Assembly (NCBI GenBank): GCA_029204225.1
Contig: CM055098.1
Coordinates: 17,503,303 to 17,567,302, forward strand
Origin: Diphasiastrum complanatum
Taxonomy: Eukaryota > Streptophyta > Lycopodiopsida > Lycopodiales > Lycopodiaceae
Direction of reading: 5' to 3'
DNA length: 64,000 bases
This document shows positions 10,301 to 22,744 of this stretch, piece after piece. The notes under the pieces were generated by a model. The model searched no databases, was not told the origin of the DNA, and saw nothing but the letters and a program-made list of their open reading frames with translations. The position numbers were made by a program, and so were the translations under genes. The number at the start of each line of letters is the position of its first letter. Position 1 is the stretch's first letter.

Positions 10301-11767
10301 GTAGAGATATTGGGTTATTCCTCTTGTCTAGAGGCACTGGCTGACTTCCTCATTTAAGCTGCTTTTAAATGAATGTGCCAGGTCTTGCAGCGCTATTATC
10401 CCAAAGTTGCAGCGGCTAACCCGTGTGTAGGACGGCTTGGAAAAGCACGTCGGCGCAAGCAGACATGCAAAGGATTGCCATTGACAACTAGCGGCAGTAA
10501 GCTGCCTGAAATAAGTCTTCAGGTGGAGCATCTTCAGCTAGATATTGAATCTGCAACCACAGATCAGTCTAATCCAGACAAATCTGTTGAAAGTTTTGGG
10601 CAGAGGGACACGACAGAGAAGGTTATAGGATGCATAACAGAAATCGACCCGATAAGCCAAAGTAGACAAAGTTATTTAGAAAAAGATTATATCAAGGAAA
10701 GTCTGCTCGGTTTTCAGGAATACGCTAAGACTGCACTCAAGCGATTGAGGCTTCCTGAGGTTCCAGAGAAGGAGCTAGTTTCCATCTGGGAGGAGATTGA
10801 ACCTTACATGGTATGGATAGCTAGTTTCTCATTGGGAATAGTGCTGCTCATAAAAAATATTCTTATGCTCTATTCATATCTTGATTGTGAGCATTTGTCA
10901 AATCTGTGTGCTGCTTGGTATGTGACTTGAATGTATTTTGAAAATGCCTGTATTTGTTCTTTTCTCACATCAGTGAGCAAACCTTCCCCAAGAACACTGA
11001 TCTAGCTAAGGAGAAATCTTGACACCAATCAAATATGGAAAACAATGATGGACACAACATTGACCGAGAAAAATCATTACTCACTGAAATATGGTTTTCT
11101 AGCTAAGATCCTGATCACAGCAATCTACTCAAACTAGCCCAAGTTCTAAGCAATGTGTAGGCCTTGAGCTTTATGTGTAGTTATTAAGACCCAAATTAGG
11201 GCAGGACCAGCCATGTTCCTAATAAACACCTCTTATACATGCCAAACATAGATGGACCGATTTCTTAAATCATATCGTTCAATTTTATAATAGCAAGGGC
11301 CTGAGGCTCAAGATGCTGTCTAGAATCTGCTTGTAATTTTCCTCTTTATGAAAAGTCCTCAGTATCATCATAAAATGAAAAGTATGAATTATATGGTTCT
11401 TGAATAAACAATCTTTTGCTTAAAATATGCATATTTATGACATCTCTTTACATATGTCATACATGACAATTTTCCTCACAAAATCCTTCGCATTGCTATG
11501 AAGTTTTGATTGGTTTGTCGGAAGCTAGAGGATACTGATGATGTGGTAATCTTGTAGGCTTTGGTTGGAGTCTTTTGGTCATTGAGGGCAGTTTTGGCTC
11601 CTGTTCTTGAAAGTTACATTTTGCTGGATAGATTACTCTTCCTCAAAGAGCAAGCTCTCAAGGCCAATAATGAAGATCGAGAGACAATAATATCACAGCT
11701 GGTGCCGCTTTTTGATCCTCTAGTTTCCCCTCGCAATATGGCCATAGTAGCTATGAGATGTGCATAA
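7345..11767 (+). CDS. METTL25/RRNAD1-like SAM-dependent methyltransferase gene, seven exons seen, 5' end not found
   Basis: Exons: 7345-7425, 8956-9100, 9265-9559, 9842-9998, 10105-10188, 10382-10810 and 11558-11767 (stop TAA). All introns have GT-AG ends. The summed exons are 1401 bp and stay in frame for 466 residues. Exon 1 gives AHFAEKVKATDVIDVGAGQ and exon 2 starts GYLAQVL, together the glycine-rich SAM-binding loop. Exon 2 also has AIDCCSHHMDVTKKRA, exon 3 VVVAGLHACGDLSANMLR, exon 4 VGCCYNLLSEGHNCGFPLS, exon 5 HTFRAAFQL, exon 6 RYYPK and GRLGKARRR, exon 7 a hydrophobic FWSLRAVLAPVLES helix and LFDPLVSPRNMAIVA. These are hallmarks of the METTL25 family, whose substrate is not settled. 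The family's N-terminal ~100 residues are not visible; the acceptor at 7344 shows that an earlier exon existed. All seven exons are open, so the gene is probably functional or was lost recently. Confidence 0.9.
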
Positions 11768-14474
11768 ATGGTTGCCTCAATCTGAGATACGTGAATTGCA
11801 TGATAGTTTGATGTGATGGGATATTCCATGAACTGTATCAATAATGAATTCAACTGAAAGGTGAGGTGTAGTGTATGTCAGGTATGTGATCGTGAAGAGT
11901 GTGAGTCCCTTTTTAAGGACCCACGATTTCTGCACAAGGTTACATTTGCAAGGTGTGCCAATCCCATGTGAGTTGATAAAGTTTGGCATATATCAAGAAT
12001 CTCATGAAGATGTAAATGGCACGTTTTTCATAATGAAAAACCAAGAATTATTGTTTGTTTTACAATAAAATTTTTATAACAAAGTGGCTTATCTTGTAAC
12101 TCCAAGATTGTTTCCTATTGAGCAAGGTTGTATGCATGCCATTTCCACGTAACAAAGATTCTTGTGTGATAGTGTGACATTCTTGTTGCCTCGCCTGCAA
12201 GGTAAGTTGTGACATTGTTTTCCTAAAAGTGAACACACCAAGCCTATCTTGCATATCAGCATAAGCTATTTTGTTTGAATGTTTTTCATAAATTGAGATT
12301 CAATCTTCTTGGGTCATAGACAATTTTTTTTCACAATGGTCATCTCAAAACCTAAAACATATCCTTCAACTATGCTTAGTCTAGATATTACAATGTACAA
12401 AGGGATGGCACTACAAGAAGGTAATTAGGGATCCTTGTGTGTATTTCACACTCTTTACCATATCAAAATATGAAATTGCTCTTATGGCTATGATTGGTTG
12501 ATTGCAAAGGCTAAAAATGATTTATTTGTAATTTGTTATCTTCATTATATATCAATCACTTGAATAAGTATGTGATATTTCTTTTCATGATATTCAAGAT
12601 GGAATAGCTTGTAATGTAAATTGGGCCATTGATTCATTTAAAGTGTGCATGGTGTGTAGTATTGATGCTCATTGTAAACATTTGCTACAATGATTATTAC
12701 TATTTTAAAATAATGATTGCCATTGTAAGTTGTTCAATTGTTCATGACATCATGATATAAATAAAAGTTGAAGCTTGGAAATATGCTTGGTTTCCGACGG
12801 GAGGCTCGGACTTGGGACTAAAAAAACTTTGAATGTCAAGCTAACCAAGTAATGCAACCTTGTTGGGTAAAGCTTGAAAATATGGTTGAAGTCAATTGCA
12901 ATTGGATTGAGGTTGATTGCCTAGATGACCACACATAGGCACACAAGTGTAATAATATCTTAGACCTTCAAAATATATTAGTTGCTATCCAAAAGGGTAC
13001 ATGTCATCCGTTTTGCTTAACAACTACGTTAAAATGTCAATTCCAACAATTAGTAACTTTGCTAATCTATCAAGGAGAACTTGATTTATGCACTTGAGTA
13101 CCAATAAAGATGTCGATTTCACTAATGAAATCATGTAATATTGATTGTAAGCATATTATTACAATGAATCCATAAGGCATTACAATCCTATGATGTCAAT
13201 CGATGCTTTGAGAAAATTACTCATACAAGCATTACTATAATATTTTTAAAATTTCATTGGAAAGATGTATAACCGCTTCTTTCTAGTGGCTCTAAGAGTG
13301 ATCTAGTCCTGGATATATGTTGTTGTTGATCCATTAGTTGGACTGTTGAAGGAGTCATCAAATATTTTTCTATATGAGCCAATGTTGCTTGAGCCCCCAA
13401 GAGTGGTGCATAGTGTTGCCGGGTGATTTGGGAGAAATAATTTTTGTGTAAAGGCTACACTTGCTTCTTTTATTTCCCTTTTTCCATGACCAATTCGTCT
13501 TGCAATGCTCCTTCTTCTATTATCAAGTCATCCTTTTGAGGGTTTTCATATTGTACGTGAGACGATTTTCTTCTTCTTGTACAAGAATTCAAATAAATTT
13601 TTAACTCTTGTTGGGAATTAATGGTAGTAACATCATTAATGTTTTCATTTCTTCACTTTCAATTGTTTTGTTGTTGTCATTGATATCACAATCATCATGC
13701 TCATTTGGTTCCATGAGATAATTGACCATTTCATCACTTTCATTATGTGGATGCTGCTCTTGTGCGAAATTTGCCTCCTCGCATTCATTATCTTCTTCAT
13801 CATTGTTTGTTGTTGTGTCTTTGAGCTGGATATATATTTTGTTCTTTTCTTGGTTTGCATGACAAATAGACACCTTGTATCAGTGTATGGGTCAAAATAA
13901 AGAGCTATATTTGTAAATACAAACGATATAAATAAGTTGGAGATTTGAATCTAGTGTGCGCAACAACTGATTAAAAAGTACCAACAACTATTATTTGCTC
14001 AAAATGATTTGATAAGACCAATGTTTCATTGGAAGAGGAGAGATTCCTTCTTTAAAATTTGGGGAAAAAAAATGTCAAGTGATACTCAGATTTGGCCGAG
14101 GGGGGGTGTGGATGAAGGCGATATATATGATAGTTTATGGATGTGAAGGAAATAAATAAATTTTTTGGGGTGTGCTTGTTCGACTTCTATCAATGTCATG
14201 GTTGTTTCATCATCTTGTTTTGGAGCCATTGTGTCCACACCTATCTATGTCGGTTCTTGTAATATGCATTTCCTTCTTCATTCAATCTTGTGGTTGTTGG
14301 ATATTTCCCTATTACTCTAACAATCAAGGCTATCCTTGTGGTCTCATACTCTGCTACCATTAACGATTCCTTAAGTTGACCTCTTGTATATGGTTTTACT
14401 TTCAATATCAATATTTTCTAACCCAACTTTTATTTCAAAGTGAAAATTTTTATTGAAGTTGAATGGCCAATTTC
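11768..14474. other. Intergenic, no feature recognised
   Basis: AT-rich sequence. An acidic, low-complexity open stretch on the minus strand (13,601-13,873, rich in D, E and N) has no domain I can name and no clear gene context. Nothing else stands out. Confidence 0.4.
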
Positions 14475-15294
14475 TCTTCAATGGCCTTCAGGTCCCTTTC
14501 AAGCCAATCTAATGGCTTCTTCCCATCCAACGACCTTAGTTTATTCTCCAACTCGCGATCTGATCCGTTGATCCTCGTAGGAACCTATCCTATGGTCACC
14601 AGCTTGCCCGCGCGCCGAACTCGTCTCCTGGAGACGCTAACTCCTTCGGGCCACTATGTTTTCAGCACAGTTGGACGCGCACGAGCCACGCTCTCCTCCC
14701 TACCCTGGCCGATTTTAGCCTGATCAAACTCGATTTTGGATCAATTTAAGCGTGATCTGAGGCCTTGCCCTACTGATTCCAAGTCTACAGAGTGTTCAAA
14801 CATGGAATTTCGTGGAGAAACGGTGATTTTTGCACAGCTTGAAAAAGTGGCTTTTTTCTCACTTTTTGCCGCAAATCTGCTAGGTTATCTATCTGTAGAC
14901 AAATCTTTAACACAAAGCTCAGAATCTCTCCATGGCTGATTGATAGTATGATTGGCTTCCTTCTTATATTTGTGGCATCCAAAACGGAACAGGAACAGTG
15001 AAGAAATCACCAGTTATCTGTAGAAAACCGCAACCCCAAACCGGTTTCAATTTTCAACTGGCTTCAAAATTGTCAATTTCCACCGAATTTTTCTCTGTCT
15101 AATACTATGCATAGGCTAATAAGCCCTCTGCTGAGCTTGGCAAGCCTCTGTAAACTAGAAACCGTGCACCAGTGCTTTACTTTCCGTCTACAACCCGCCA
15201 TAAACCCCGAACTCTCAGAAGACTGCTCTTCTCTCGAAGCTCTCTTCAACGACGACACTATACTGTGTACACTCCCTGTATGGCTCTAATACCA
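14475..15294 (-). mobile_element. Possible minus-strand LTR-element leader with gag-like coiled coil
   Basis: At 15,283-15,294 the minus strand reads TGGTATTAGAGC, one base different from the initiator-Met primer binding site. Downstream on the same strand, near 14,475-14,620, an open segment encodes a charged helix (RELENKLRSLDGKKPLDWLE, then DLKAIEEKLAIQL) like the coiled coils that open many plant gag proteins. The expected LTR (from 15,295 rightward) has no clear TG..CA ends, so the call is tentative. Confidence 0.35.
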
Positions 15295-17109
15295 ACTTAG
15301 AATTTGCTTCGAACAAGAACACAGATCATGCTACATAGTAACACAGACATAAAAACACTCTCCACACCAAGCTCACGTAGCAATTGTATTTCTCAAAATG
15401 AAATTACACTGTACATATAGTTCTTCACTCAGGCAACCCATGCATGGTCCAGGTTGCCATTGACGGGATGCGTGTCCCGTCGACTCGCCTATCCTTATCC
15501 ACTGATAGGATCCACAATACAGTAAAACAATGATTCTACTTTAATTCTAACTATTAAGACTAGTGATATAGTAAGATTTGAAATCATATATATACTTTGA
15601 GAATATATAGGAGCTAGTCTTAGAAAAATACAATGGCATCACAACCTATGCTATTGGAGGAGATGAAATGATAGATGTAGACATGGGTAGAGTATATAAG
15701 GAGGTTTAGACTTTGGTAATGTAAAGTGGATTTCATAAAATGGTTCACCTTTAAAAAAAAAAACTTGTGTCTTCCATTTTGATTCTCTTGACTCATTGAC
15801 TCTCAAGTATATTCATTGCTATGATTTCTTCCATGGTATGTGGTTTCCAGGACAAGGGGGGGATATCAAAAGATGGTAAAATGTCCACAAAAATTGATGC
15901 CTTTGAGGTGGAACTCATTTTTTCAGTTGAGCATTGCCCAAAAGTATTCATTGAGAGTTGACAAATCTTGAAACTTATAAACTTATGAAGCAGCCATGGG
16001 AGAGGCCATCATAGAAGAAGATAAAGCATTGGATGATGAAATAGAACTCCATAAGATATGCAGTTCCACTTTACAAAAACTAATCCCACCACGCCATAAT
16101 ATTCTTCATCCTCTTGGTATTTGAACACAACTAATGACTTGCTATTACATCATCTAGAAAAGCGCCACCAAGCATGAATGGATAAATCAACCATCGATGT
16201 AGAACAAAAGTTGAAAGCCACTTTAGGAGATACTACTCAAAATTTAGACGTGCAAATTTCAAGAAGAAAGAATGTCTTTGCTCAATCTGTTATCAAAACC
16301 GTATAGCCAATGAGTGCTCCATGCTACATCAAAACTTAACACAAGCTTAGAAGGCATGCATACAATGTATGCCACCATTTAGTACCCTTTCAATCCTCAC
16401 ATAATAAATACATGATAATACCAGTGGCAACTAAACCATCAAAGCCTATAAAATATAGGATATAATAGGCCTATACTACAACAAAACCTACAACAATGAC
16501 TACCATTATCAACAACTATTGAACATAAAGTTCAATAAATAGACCCATACGTGTTGAAAATGCAGCAAAATGACTTCAATAAATGTTTGAAATAATGGAG
16601 GAAGCACCTTGAATGGATCCAATTGAGATCCTATAACAAAAACACCAACCAGTTTAGTGTTTCCTAGCTTTCCCTTGGCTTGAAGTGGAACAATCTAATC
16701 GTAGGCAAGAAACTTGTGAAGTAAGTTCTGTTGGATTTATTCCCTCTACTCTCCTTAAATCCCATTTTAATCTGCCTCCATTCATGCTGCATATTTACTA
16801 ACGTTGTCATGCAGTCTGCATGTTTACACGCAAATTTGCACAGATGAAGAAAAGGCGAAAGAATCGCGACACTGTGTTTTTTTATTTAATAAAATTACAA
16901 GAAAACGATTTCTAATCAGAATAAGCAAGAACAATACACTGAGCACAAGGTCTAACAATAACCAAACTAGCATTTAGTCCCAAAAAAGTTTCAAAACATG
17001 GTTTAATGTACATGGCTATAACATGAGTTAAAAAGCTTGAACATCACATCGCCATGAACCTCTGACCACTTTAAAATCGATAAATCTGTCATCTCATTAT
17101 TCAATCACT
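15295..17109. other. No gene recognised; may begin with LTR remnant
   Basis: If the primer-site-like sequence at 15,283 is real, the first few hundred bases here would be its LTR. The rest is AT-rich and without coding signal on either strand. Confidence 0.35.
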
Positions 17110-17520
17110 CAACACTAGATCATTATTTAAATACAAATACAAAAATGATCATAATCTAATGGCATCACACATATTGTGTTTACAAGAAACACAAACCCAA
17201 CATCACGAACTACTTTTTGCAACAAGTTTTGAAGCCATTGACAATTATGCCTTTATAGGATCAACAATATTGTATTGTAAAACTCAACACCTTGAACACG
17301 TTCAATTATGTAATACATTGCACACTAAAATCATTCATGCCACATTCACTTATAAATCTTATAGTATACACATGATTGCAATATACAAACAACCAAATTC
17401 TAGCATTTCCATGTTTACTGAACAATCAAACACAATACCTACCAACATTCTTAAAACCACACCAATTGTTATAATCGTGACATGAATATTGATGCATTAA
17501 GCATAAATAACAATTTCCAA
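17110..17520 (+). pseudogene. Endonuclease/exonuclease/phosphatase-type fragment
   Basis: The plus strand reads KNDHNLMASHILCLQETQT, in which LCLQET carries the metal-binding Glu of EEP-fold endonucleases. Then come a YKSYSIHMIAIYKQPNS block and, near 17,470-17,487, VII-DMNID, where loss of one base has broken the GDMN motif that carries the catalytic Asp and Asn. Such endonucleases belong to LINEs and to endonuclease-bearing Helitron-like (Helentron) elements. The NH.LM.SHILCLQET wording resembles the latter in my judgement. No helicase, Rep or reverse transcriptase is visible nearby. Confidence 0.5.
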
Positions 17521-17990
17521 AAACTTGACTCAGTTACAATATGCTCTTCACAATGGAGCTTACAATATGTTCACCCAAAAAAGGGGATCTTTCATCCAAA
17601 TGGGAGCTTTGCTCAGCCTTTAGGAGAATTACAACTCACTCAAAAGAGCATTTGTCATCCACTTAAGGAAAAGTTTCATCCACTTAAGGAGAGTGTTCAT
17701 CCAAGAATGGAGATTGTCAACAATAGGATTGAAAAGAACATTGTTAGTATTGAATATGCACAAGCCTCACAATCACAAATGATTAGGTGTTATGATCTGA
17801 TCCAAAATAGTTTCTTTTCAGCCTCTGATCTTCAATAGACCTGAAATATGCTTTTGATCCACAAGTTCAACTCACAAAACAAAGGTTAGTAAGATTTGAT
17901 CAACAAAGCAATGCAAAATCATGCTAGAACTTGATCAAACATCCAAATATCACCAAAAATGGAATACTTACTATGAATAGAAGCCAACCA

Positions 17991-18002
17991 GCTCTGATAC
18001 CA
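17991..18002 (-). other. Primer binding site of Copia-3
   Basis: Minus strand TGGTATCAGAGC directly inside the LTR end TTTTTCACA. Confidence 0.9.
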
Positions 18003-18657
18003 TGTGAAAAATACAGATCCTAAGTGGATCTAAACTCCAAGATCATTGGCTTGAATGCTTGCACTCCAAACTACATAAGCTAGGAATTGGCAACACATTC
18101 TATGCTACCTAGAATGCAAAGAACTTGATCAAAAAGCATTTACCACAAATGGAAACTTCCATAAACATCAAGTGCGGCCCAAAATAGCATTATGCAGTCC
18201 ATAATACATCAGCCTACCACTTTTGGAAAGCACCTAAGATCATACACAATAGCTTGAAGACAATACACACAACAATGCTCTCAATGGAGGAAGAAACAAT
18301 GACAATGATCTATTGATCTCAATGAAGCATACAAAAGGTTTCTCCAACCTGTTCTCCACGACTTCCCTACTATTTATGGATGAGGAAGATGACTCTCTCT
18401 CCTCTCTCTAGAAGGTACTTGACCCTAGATATTCCCTATATAGGAAAAATAGCTAAAAATGGCTTATATGACCAAAATACATCAAAATGGTCTCATTTTG
18501 AAGGGTATGAAGTTTGACACTTCATCATACTGAAAAAATACAGTAAATAAAAACATTGTGGCCTGGTTCACACGTGTGAAACTCCAGAACCAAAACTATT
18601 TACAATTTTAGCCAATTTAGGCCTCAAACTAGCTAGGAAATGTTGACAATTTTCACA
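18003..18657 (-). repeat. Copia-3 family LTR (655 bp)
   Basis: Ends are TGTGAAAA and TTTTCACA, perfect inverted repeats with TG..CA. A second, plus-strand copy of this LTR stands alone at 32,954-33,499. Both share the TTGTCAACATTTCCTAGCTA start, a CACACRTGTGAA box and a conserved GGGTCAAGTACCTTNTAGAG stretch. Confidence 0.85.
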
Positions 18658-19968
18658 ATCTTATCTAGTGATATAGGGGTAGAGTATGTTGAATCCGACG
18701 GGAGCTTGAAATTCTCTTAGGTCCCAAAGGAGGTTTTGGTGCAACAAGAGGCCCTACTTCAACAGGATTAGCAAAGAAGACGAGCAGGCGGGTCTTTGGA
18801 TGTAGGCACTTCCGGCTTAGGTTCATTAGGCGCGATCCTGCCAAGTCAGATAACTTCAACTATTCAGGTATTATCACCTACTAACACAACTCCCCTTTTA
18901 CCACTACCCCCAACATATACTGCCACATCCACCCCTTCATTGACACTTAACATGGGCTTCAATTCCACTATCCCACGAAAGTCCTCACATGTACATTCTT
19001 CCACCCTACTTGACTCTACAGTCAATGTAGATGACTTTGCATTACAATTACTAACATAAACTACATCCACCACTGTCACAACTAATCCAGTCAACACTTC
19101 TCCACAACAAACTCAATCACCTCCACATTCACCTCCTCTAAATACTCAATCACCTCCACCTACATCTCCTCCCATATCTCAATCACCTCCACCTGTATTT
19201 TTTCACAATTCATCTTCTCCAACAATTCCAGATCTTCTTCCATTCAACCCCATGCCCTACCCAAACTATACCCGCCCACTTTCTGACATTGGACCTTGGG
19301 AGCAATTACTACTAGTAGCCCAAAAAGTGGTTTGATTGGTGAACGAGCTCTAGTACAGCATCTTTGGCATCTTAGGAGGTTAGCACACAATGAGGAATTT
19401 GACGATGGAGCCCTTGCAGATCTTCAAAAGGAGAAGGCAAGGTTGGAGGCAGAATTCAATTAACAACAGCAACAAATCTAGGATTTGAATACACACATCC
19501 AATAACAACAACAGGTGCTCAGCAACCTCCAGCACCAACTCTTGCTCAGGGATCAACAAATCTCCCATCTCCACACTCTAATGACAAACCTTACTACGGA
19601 GAGAGATGACCTTGGCAGCCGCAACAATAGCATGTTCCGCTATGAAGGAACAACTGGTGCAAGTCCACTTCATCGACTTTGCACCTACAACTATTTCCGA
19701 GGGAGCTCCATTTCCAGTGGGAGAATATCAACAGTTGGCACAAAAGTTAAAGGCCACGATGGAGCAACATACCGAAATGCAGCAATCCTGTGCTAACTTT
19801 GTTGAGGCCCCAAACCAATATATTGCCACCTTGGAAGAGAAGTTAAAGGCTGCCACACAATCGGCACCTTCCGTCCATGCGAAACATGCCCAGTTTCATG
19901 ACTTTGGGCATTATTACGATGGATCCAATGGCATAGATGGGCAAGTTTCCAAGGGCCTCCATCAATAA
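18658..19968 (+). pseudogene. Gypsy accessory ORF, middle part: Q-rich, Ser/Thr/Pro-rich and coiled coil
   Basis: The first ~100 bp match the plus-strand copy at 51,880-51,990 (peptides LSSDI..EY.ES.GSLK, VPKEVL.QQEALLQQ), showing that this is the same accessory ORF. Copia-3 cuts it at 18,657. After this come a Ser/Thr/Pro-rich stretch with repeated QSPP units (about 19,090-19,200) and a helical segment with heptad-like spacing (QQLAQKLKATMEQHTEMQQ, ATLEEKLKAA). Several stops and frameshifts are present. It continues into the last part of the ORF at 20.15 kb. The function is unknown. Confidence 0.6.
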
Positions 19969-20149
19969 ATCAAGGCTCGACATTCCAAGGACCACGACAA
20001 GTATCAGCAGCTCCTCCACCAACTAAATCATAGGACACTGGTGGTATTTTCTCCCAACAACATCTCTTCCACTCTTCTGCTTCTAACCCCATTGACACAA
20101 CTAATCTTCAAAATCTCAATGCATTGCTGAATCTAACTCCTCACCACCT

Positions 20150-21012
20150 CTCTCCTCTCAACTTGATCCACAAGATGCACATGCTTTGGCGGCTGAAGCA
20201 CCTACAATAAGACACATGATCACTCCCAATGCGCCTAGCAAAGATTTGCTTACATCTCAAGAGTTTGCCAAGCCGTATCAGACTACTAAGGAGTGAGGTG
20301 GCTATATTCTGCCAAACCTCGACCATGCAAAACTCATAAGAAAGTAGTCAAGCTCCTAGATCCACAACCAGCCTGGCGCCATCAGTTATTTTTACAAAGC
20401 AAAATCTCTATGGCACGATATCTTGAAGCACCCGCCTATATGTGCACCAATCCATATCATTATCCAGTAGTGCGGTGTGAACCGTTTCCTACCACAAAGG
20501 TAAAGAATAAATTTTTTTGCCCACGCTCATAGGTGTGGATATCGGCAACTCAGCTGATGGCATGGTCACAAAATGCCGTGTATTCTACCAAAATCACCAT
20601 GGCAACCCTGATCACAATGTGCGTTATTTTGTAGATAATTGCAGCCTGGTGGCATTCTTGGTAGAGCTAAAAGGTTATTGAAATTGGGGGCTACCACCAA
20701 TTTCCATTGATATCAATAAGCCTTTACAAACTCAAGATGACCACATCAATGTAGCACAGCTTTATTACCAAGCGGCCCTCACTTGGGCGCTTCATGTCAA
20801 TATGGTAGAGTTGTGGAAATCCCATGGATTTTTGTAGGGTATGCTCCACTAATGATAAACACATGTTCTTCCTTCACAAACTATGCTGGCAAATGATGGA
20901 GGGCATCAACAACAAGATTTACCAATCCTGCCAACAACAATCTTGCCTCCAGGAAGCTCAAAAGATCCTGAAGAAAAAAGCTTCGATTGGTGTGGGACCA
21001 CCAATCCAATAA
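20150..21012 (+). pseudogene. Gypsy accessory ORF, last part (part B), copy 1
   Basis: It aligns codon by codon with 57,850-58,676. Shared landmarks: PTIRH, SQEFAK.YQ, a stop (TGA 20,294-20,296; TAA in the other copy), GGYILPNLDH, LLDPQPAW, RYLEAPAY, TNPY.Y.VV, ELWK.HGFL, WQMMEGI.NKIYQS, and ASIGVGPPIQ directly before the polypurine tract. This copy has extra stops and frameshifts (near 20.33, 20.53 and 20.84 kb). No catalytic motif, zinc site or membrane segment is apparent. It is not reverse transcriptase, RNase H, integrase or chromodomain. Confidence 0.65.
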
Positions 21013-21323
21013 GGAGGGAGATAATGTTAGCAACAAAGTAAAATTAATATAACACCATGGCATGTGTATTGTAATCCCCACGTGAGTAAATAATGGTTAG
21101 TAAACTTCTACTTTGGCATGTGTTTTGTAAGTCCATGGGTAGAAGCTTAAATAAATAAAATAGCTTAGACTTAAACTTAGAACTTAAACTTAAGAAACTT
21201 AAGCTTAGAAAGATTTTAAGTTATTTTAAACGCTAAAGTTAGATATTCTCAAGTTCTAAGATCTAAGTTAGAAGTTTAGAAGCCTTAGAATGGCAAGTAT
21301 AGAAAGTAATCCCATAAGCTAAA
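21011..21323 (+). repeat. Polypurine tract and truncated gypsy 3' LTR
   Basis: AAGGAGGGAGATAA (21,011-21,024) precedes TGTTAGCAAC, the start of the gypsy LTR family also present at 52,060, 53,824 and 58,691. Shared boxes are GGCATGTG.TTTGTAA and the ACTTAGA/CTTAAG-rich part. Similarity stops near 21,323, where a minus-strand copia gag begins. Confidence 0.85.
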
Positions 21324-21324
21324 C

Positions 21325-21698
21325 TGGTTAATGTGACTCCAAAGTGAATCACCAACAGACATCTTGAATGTGAAGAATTTCCTTCATAGATGTAACTTAG
21401 TAGTTACATCCCTCACGTCATATAGTGAGCTCAGGATGTCCCAAATGCTTTTTGACATTTTAGCTTCAGCTATCTGTCCAATTTGTGTATATGATATATT
21501 GAGGATAATAAGCGTGAAAGCTTTACCGTCCTTCAATTTCCACTTTGAGTCGTCGTCTTTAGGTTTTACTTCTATACTTGTGACAACATCCCATAATTCG
21601 CAGGCGATTAGCAAGGTCTTCATCTTAAATTTCCACAAATGATAATTGGATCCATTCAACTTGTCTGCGATAAGACTGGCTTTACTTTGAGAATCCAT
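21325..21698 (-). pseudogene. Copia-4 gag fragment
   Basis: The minus strand begins MDSQSKASLIADKLNGSNYHLWKFKMKTLL, the usual copia gag opening (L.G.NY..W...M...L), followed by ELWDVV, an IWDILSSLYD block of the UBN2 domain and, after a stop, RKFFTFKMSVGDSL. It is cut at its 3' end by the junction with the gypsy LTR at about 21,323. Confidence 0.85.
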
Positions 21699-21847
21699 CT
21701 GGAACTTAGTCTGTCGATTGTATCGATGATGCTAAGATGTAGTAATGCCAACAATAGGAAATCAATTTTATGATACTGAAAGGTTATATCATATTAGAGC
21801 TTTTGCTCTAATATCATATTGGAATCTGATAAAGAAATAGTGAAATT

Positions 21848-21859
21848 GCTCTGATACCA
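21848..21859 (-). other. Primer binding site of Copia-4
   Basis: Minus strand TGGTATCAGAGC next to the LTR end beginning TGTCGG on the plus strand. Confidence 0.9.
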
Positions 21860-22744
21860 TGTCGGAAAGAGGTGTTGTGAAAATAGGTCTAGCTCAAAAA
21901 GAAACGAATGAAAAATAATTCGAGTGTCTAGAAAGAAAACTTTTTGTGCATGGTGGAATAAACTATCTTCCTCTTTCTCAATGCATGACTACCTATCAAT
22001 TTCGAACAAAGCAATAGAGAGAGGAATCACGTTCGATCTTATAGTAACTAACTTTGAAATCATCAGTACTATAGTGATTATGTAGCCAAACAATAAAGCA
22101 TTGAATTATCATATAGATAATTAGTGACAAAGAACTACAGAAATGCATATATTCTGAGATGAAGCTGAACGCAATAAAGGATAGTATTAATTCAAAAAAT
22201 GAAATAGAAATAAATGAGTACAATAAGTTGTAGATCGAAGCCACGTACTCTATGCTATCTCTGAGTGGCTAAGATGAAAGTTTGAATTAAGCACAATGCT
22301 GATAAGCAGTAGCGCAATAACAATCTCTAAAACAACTCAAAGAAGTGAGCTAGATTGCTCAGGAGTGTTCAAGCTCGCAGGCTTGAGAGAGAGTTAACTA
22401 TTCAAAAACTTCTTCTGATAATCTTGATACTTGATAATAATAAAATTGTATGAATATGAATAACTATTTATACTAAGAAATCAGGTCAACAATTGTGATT
22501 GCCAGTTGGCTGGTAATCCGCTGGCATCCATCCGGTTCCTTGTCATTGATTGTTGATAAGCGATGAAATTGGCCATAAATGTTCTGTCTGCATAAATGAA
22601 CCAAAACTGTAGCTCTGCAGTGTAGGGTCGATGTTCTCGCGTAGTAGTAGCCCTCTCGCCTGTTAAGAAGGGTTAGAACACTTGATAGGTACCTAACTAT
22701 GTAAAGATGCTACTTTTAGACAATTTTCTACTTCTACACTAACA
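21860..22744 (-). repeat. Copia-4 5' LTR (885 bp)
   Basis: On the plus strand it runs from TGTCGGAAAG at the primer binding site to CACTAACA. On the minus strand it therefore starts TGTTAGTG. A ~115-bp piece of the same LTR, in opposite orientation, lies at 23,905-24,018. Confidence 0.75.

Larger units (their letters stand above)
17540..18657 (-). mobile_element. 5' end of a minus-strand copia element (Copia-3): LTR, PBS, leader
   Basis: Read on the minus strand: LTR 18,657-18,003, initiator-Met primer binding site, then a non-coding leader in which AAGTGGATGA-type units repeat near 17,640-17,700. No gag follows. Sequence to the left differs (endonuclease fragment), so the element is truncated. 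The LTR's right edge abuts the accessory ORF of a gypsy element. Confidence 0.75.

Noticed and set aside
13601-13873. Acidic minus-strand open frame as a gene
   Set aside because: Low-complexity D/E/N-rich sequence, no domain, no upstream exon or promoter evidence.
15283-15600. A defined LTR to the right of the TGGTATTAGAGC site
   Set aside because: I could not find matching TG..CA ends or a second copy, so only a possible leader is annotated.
17482-17838. Plus-strand open frame with HPLKE repeats as a gene
   Set aside because: It runs antisense to the leader of Copia-3 and is produced by short direct repeats in that leader.
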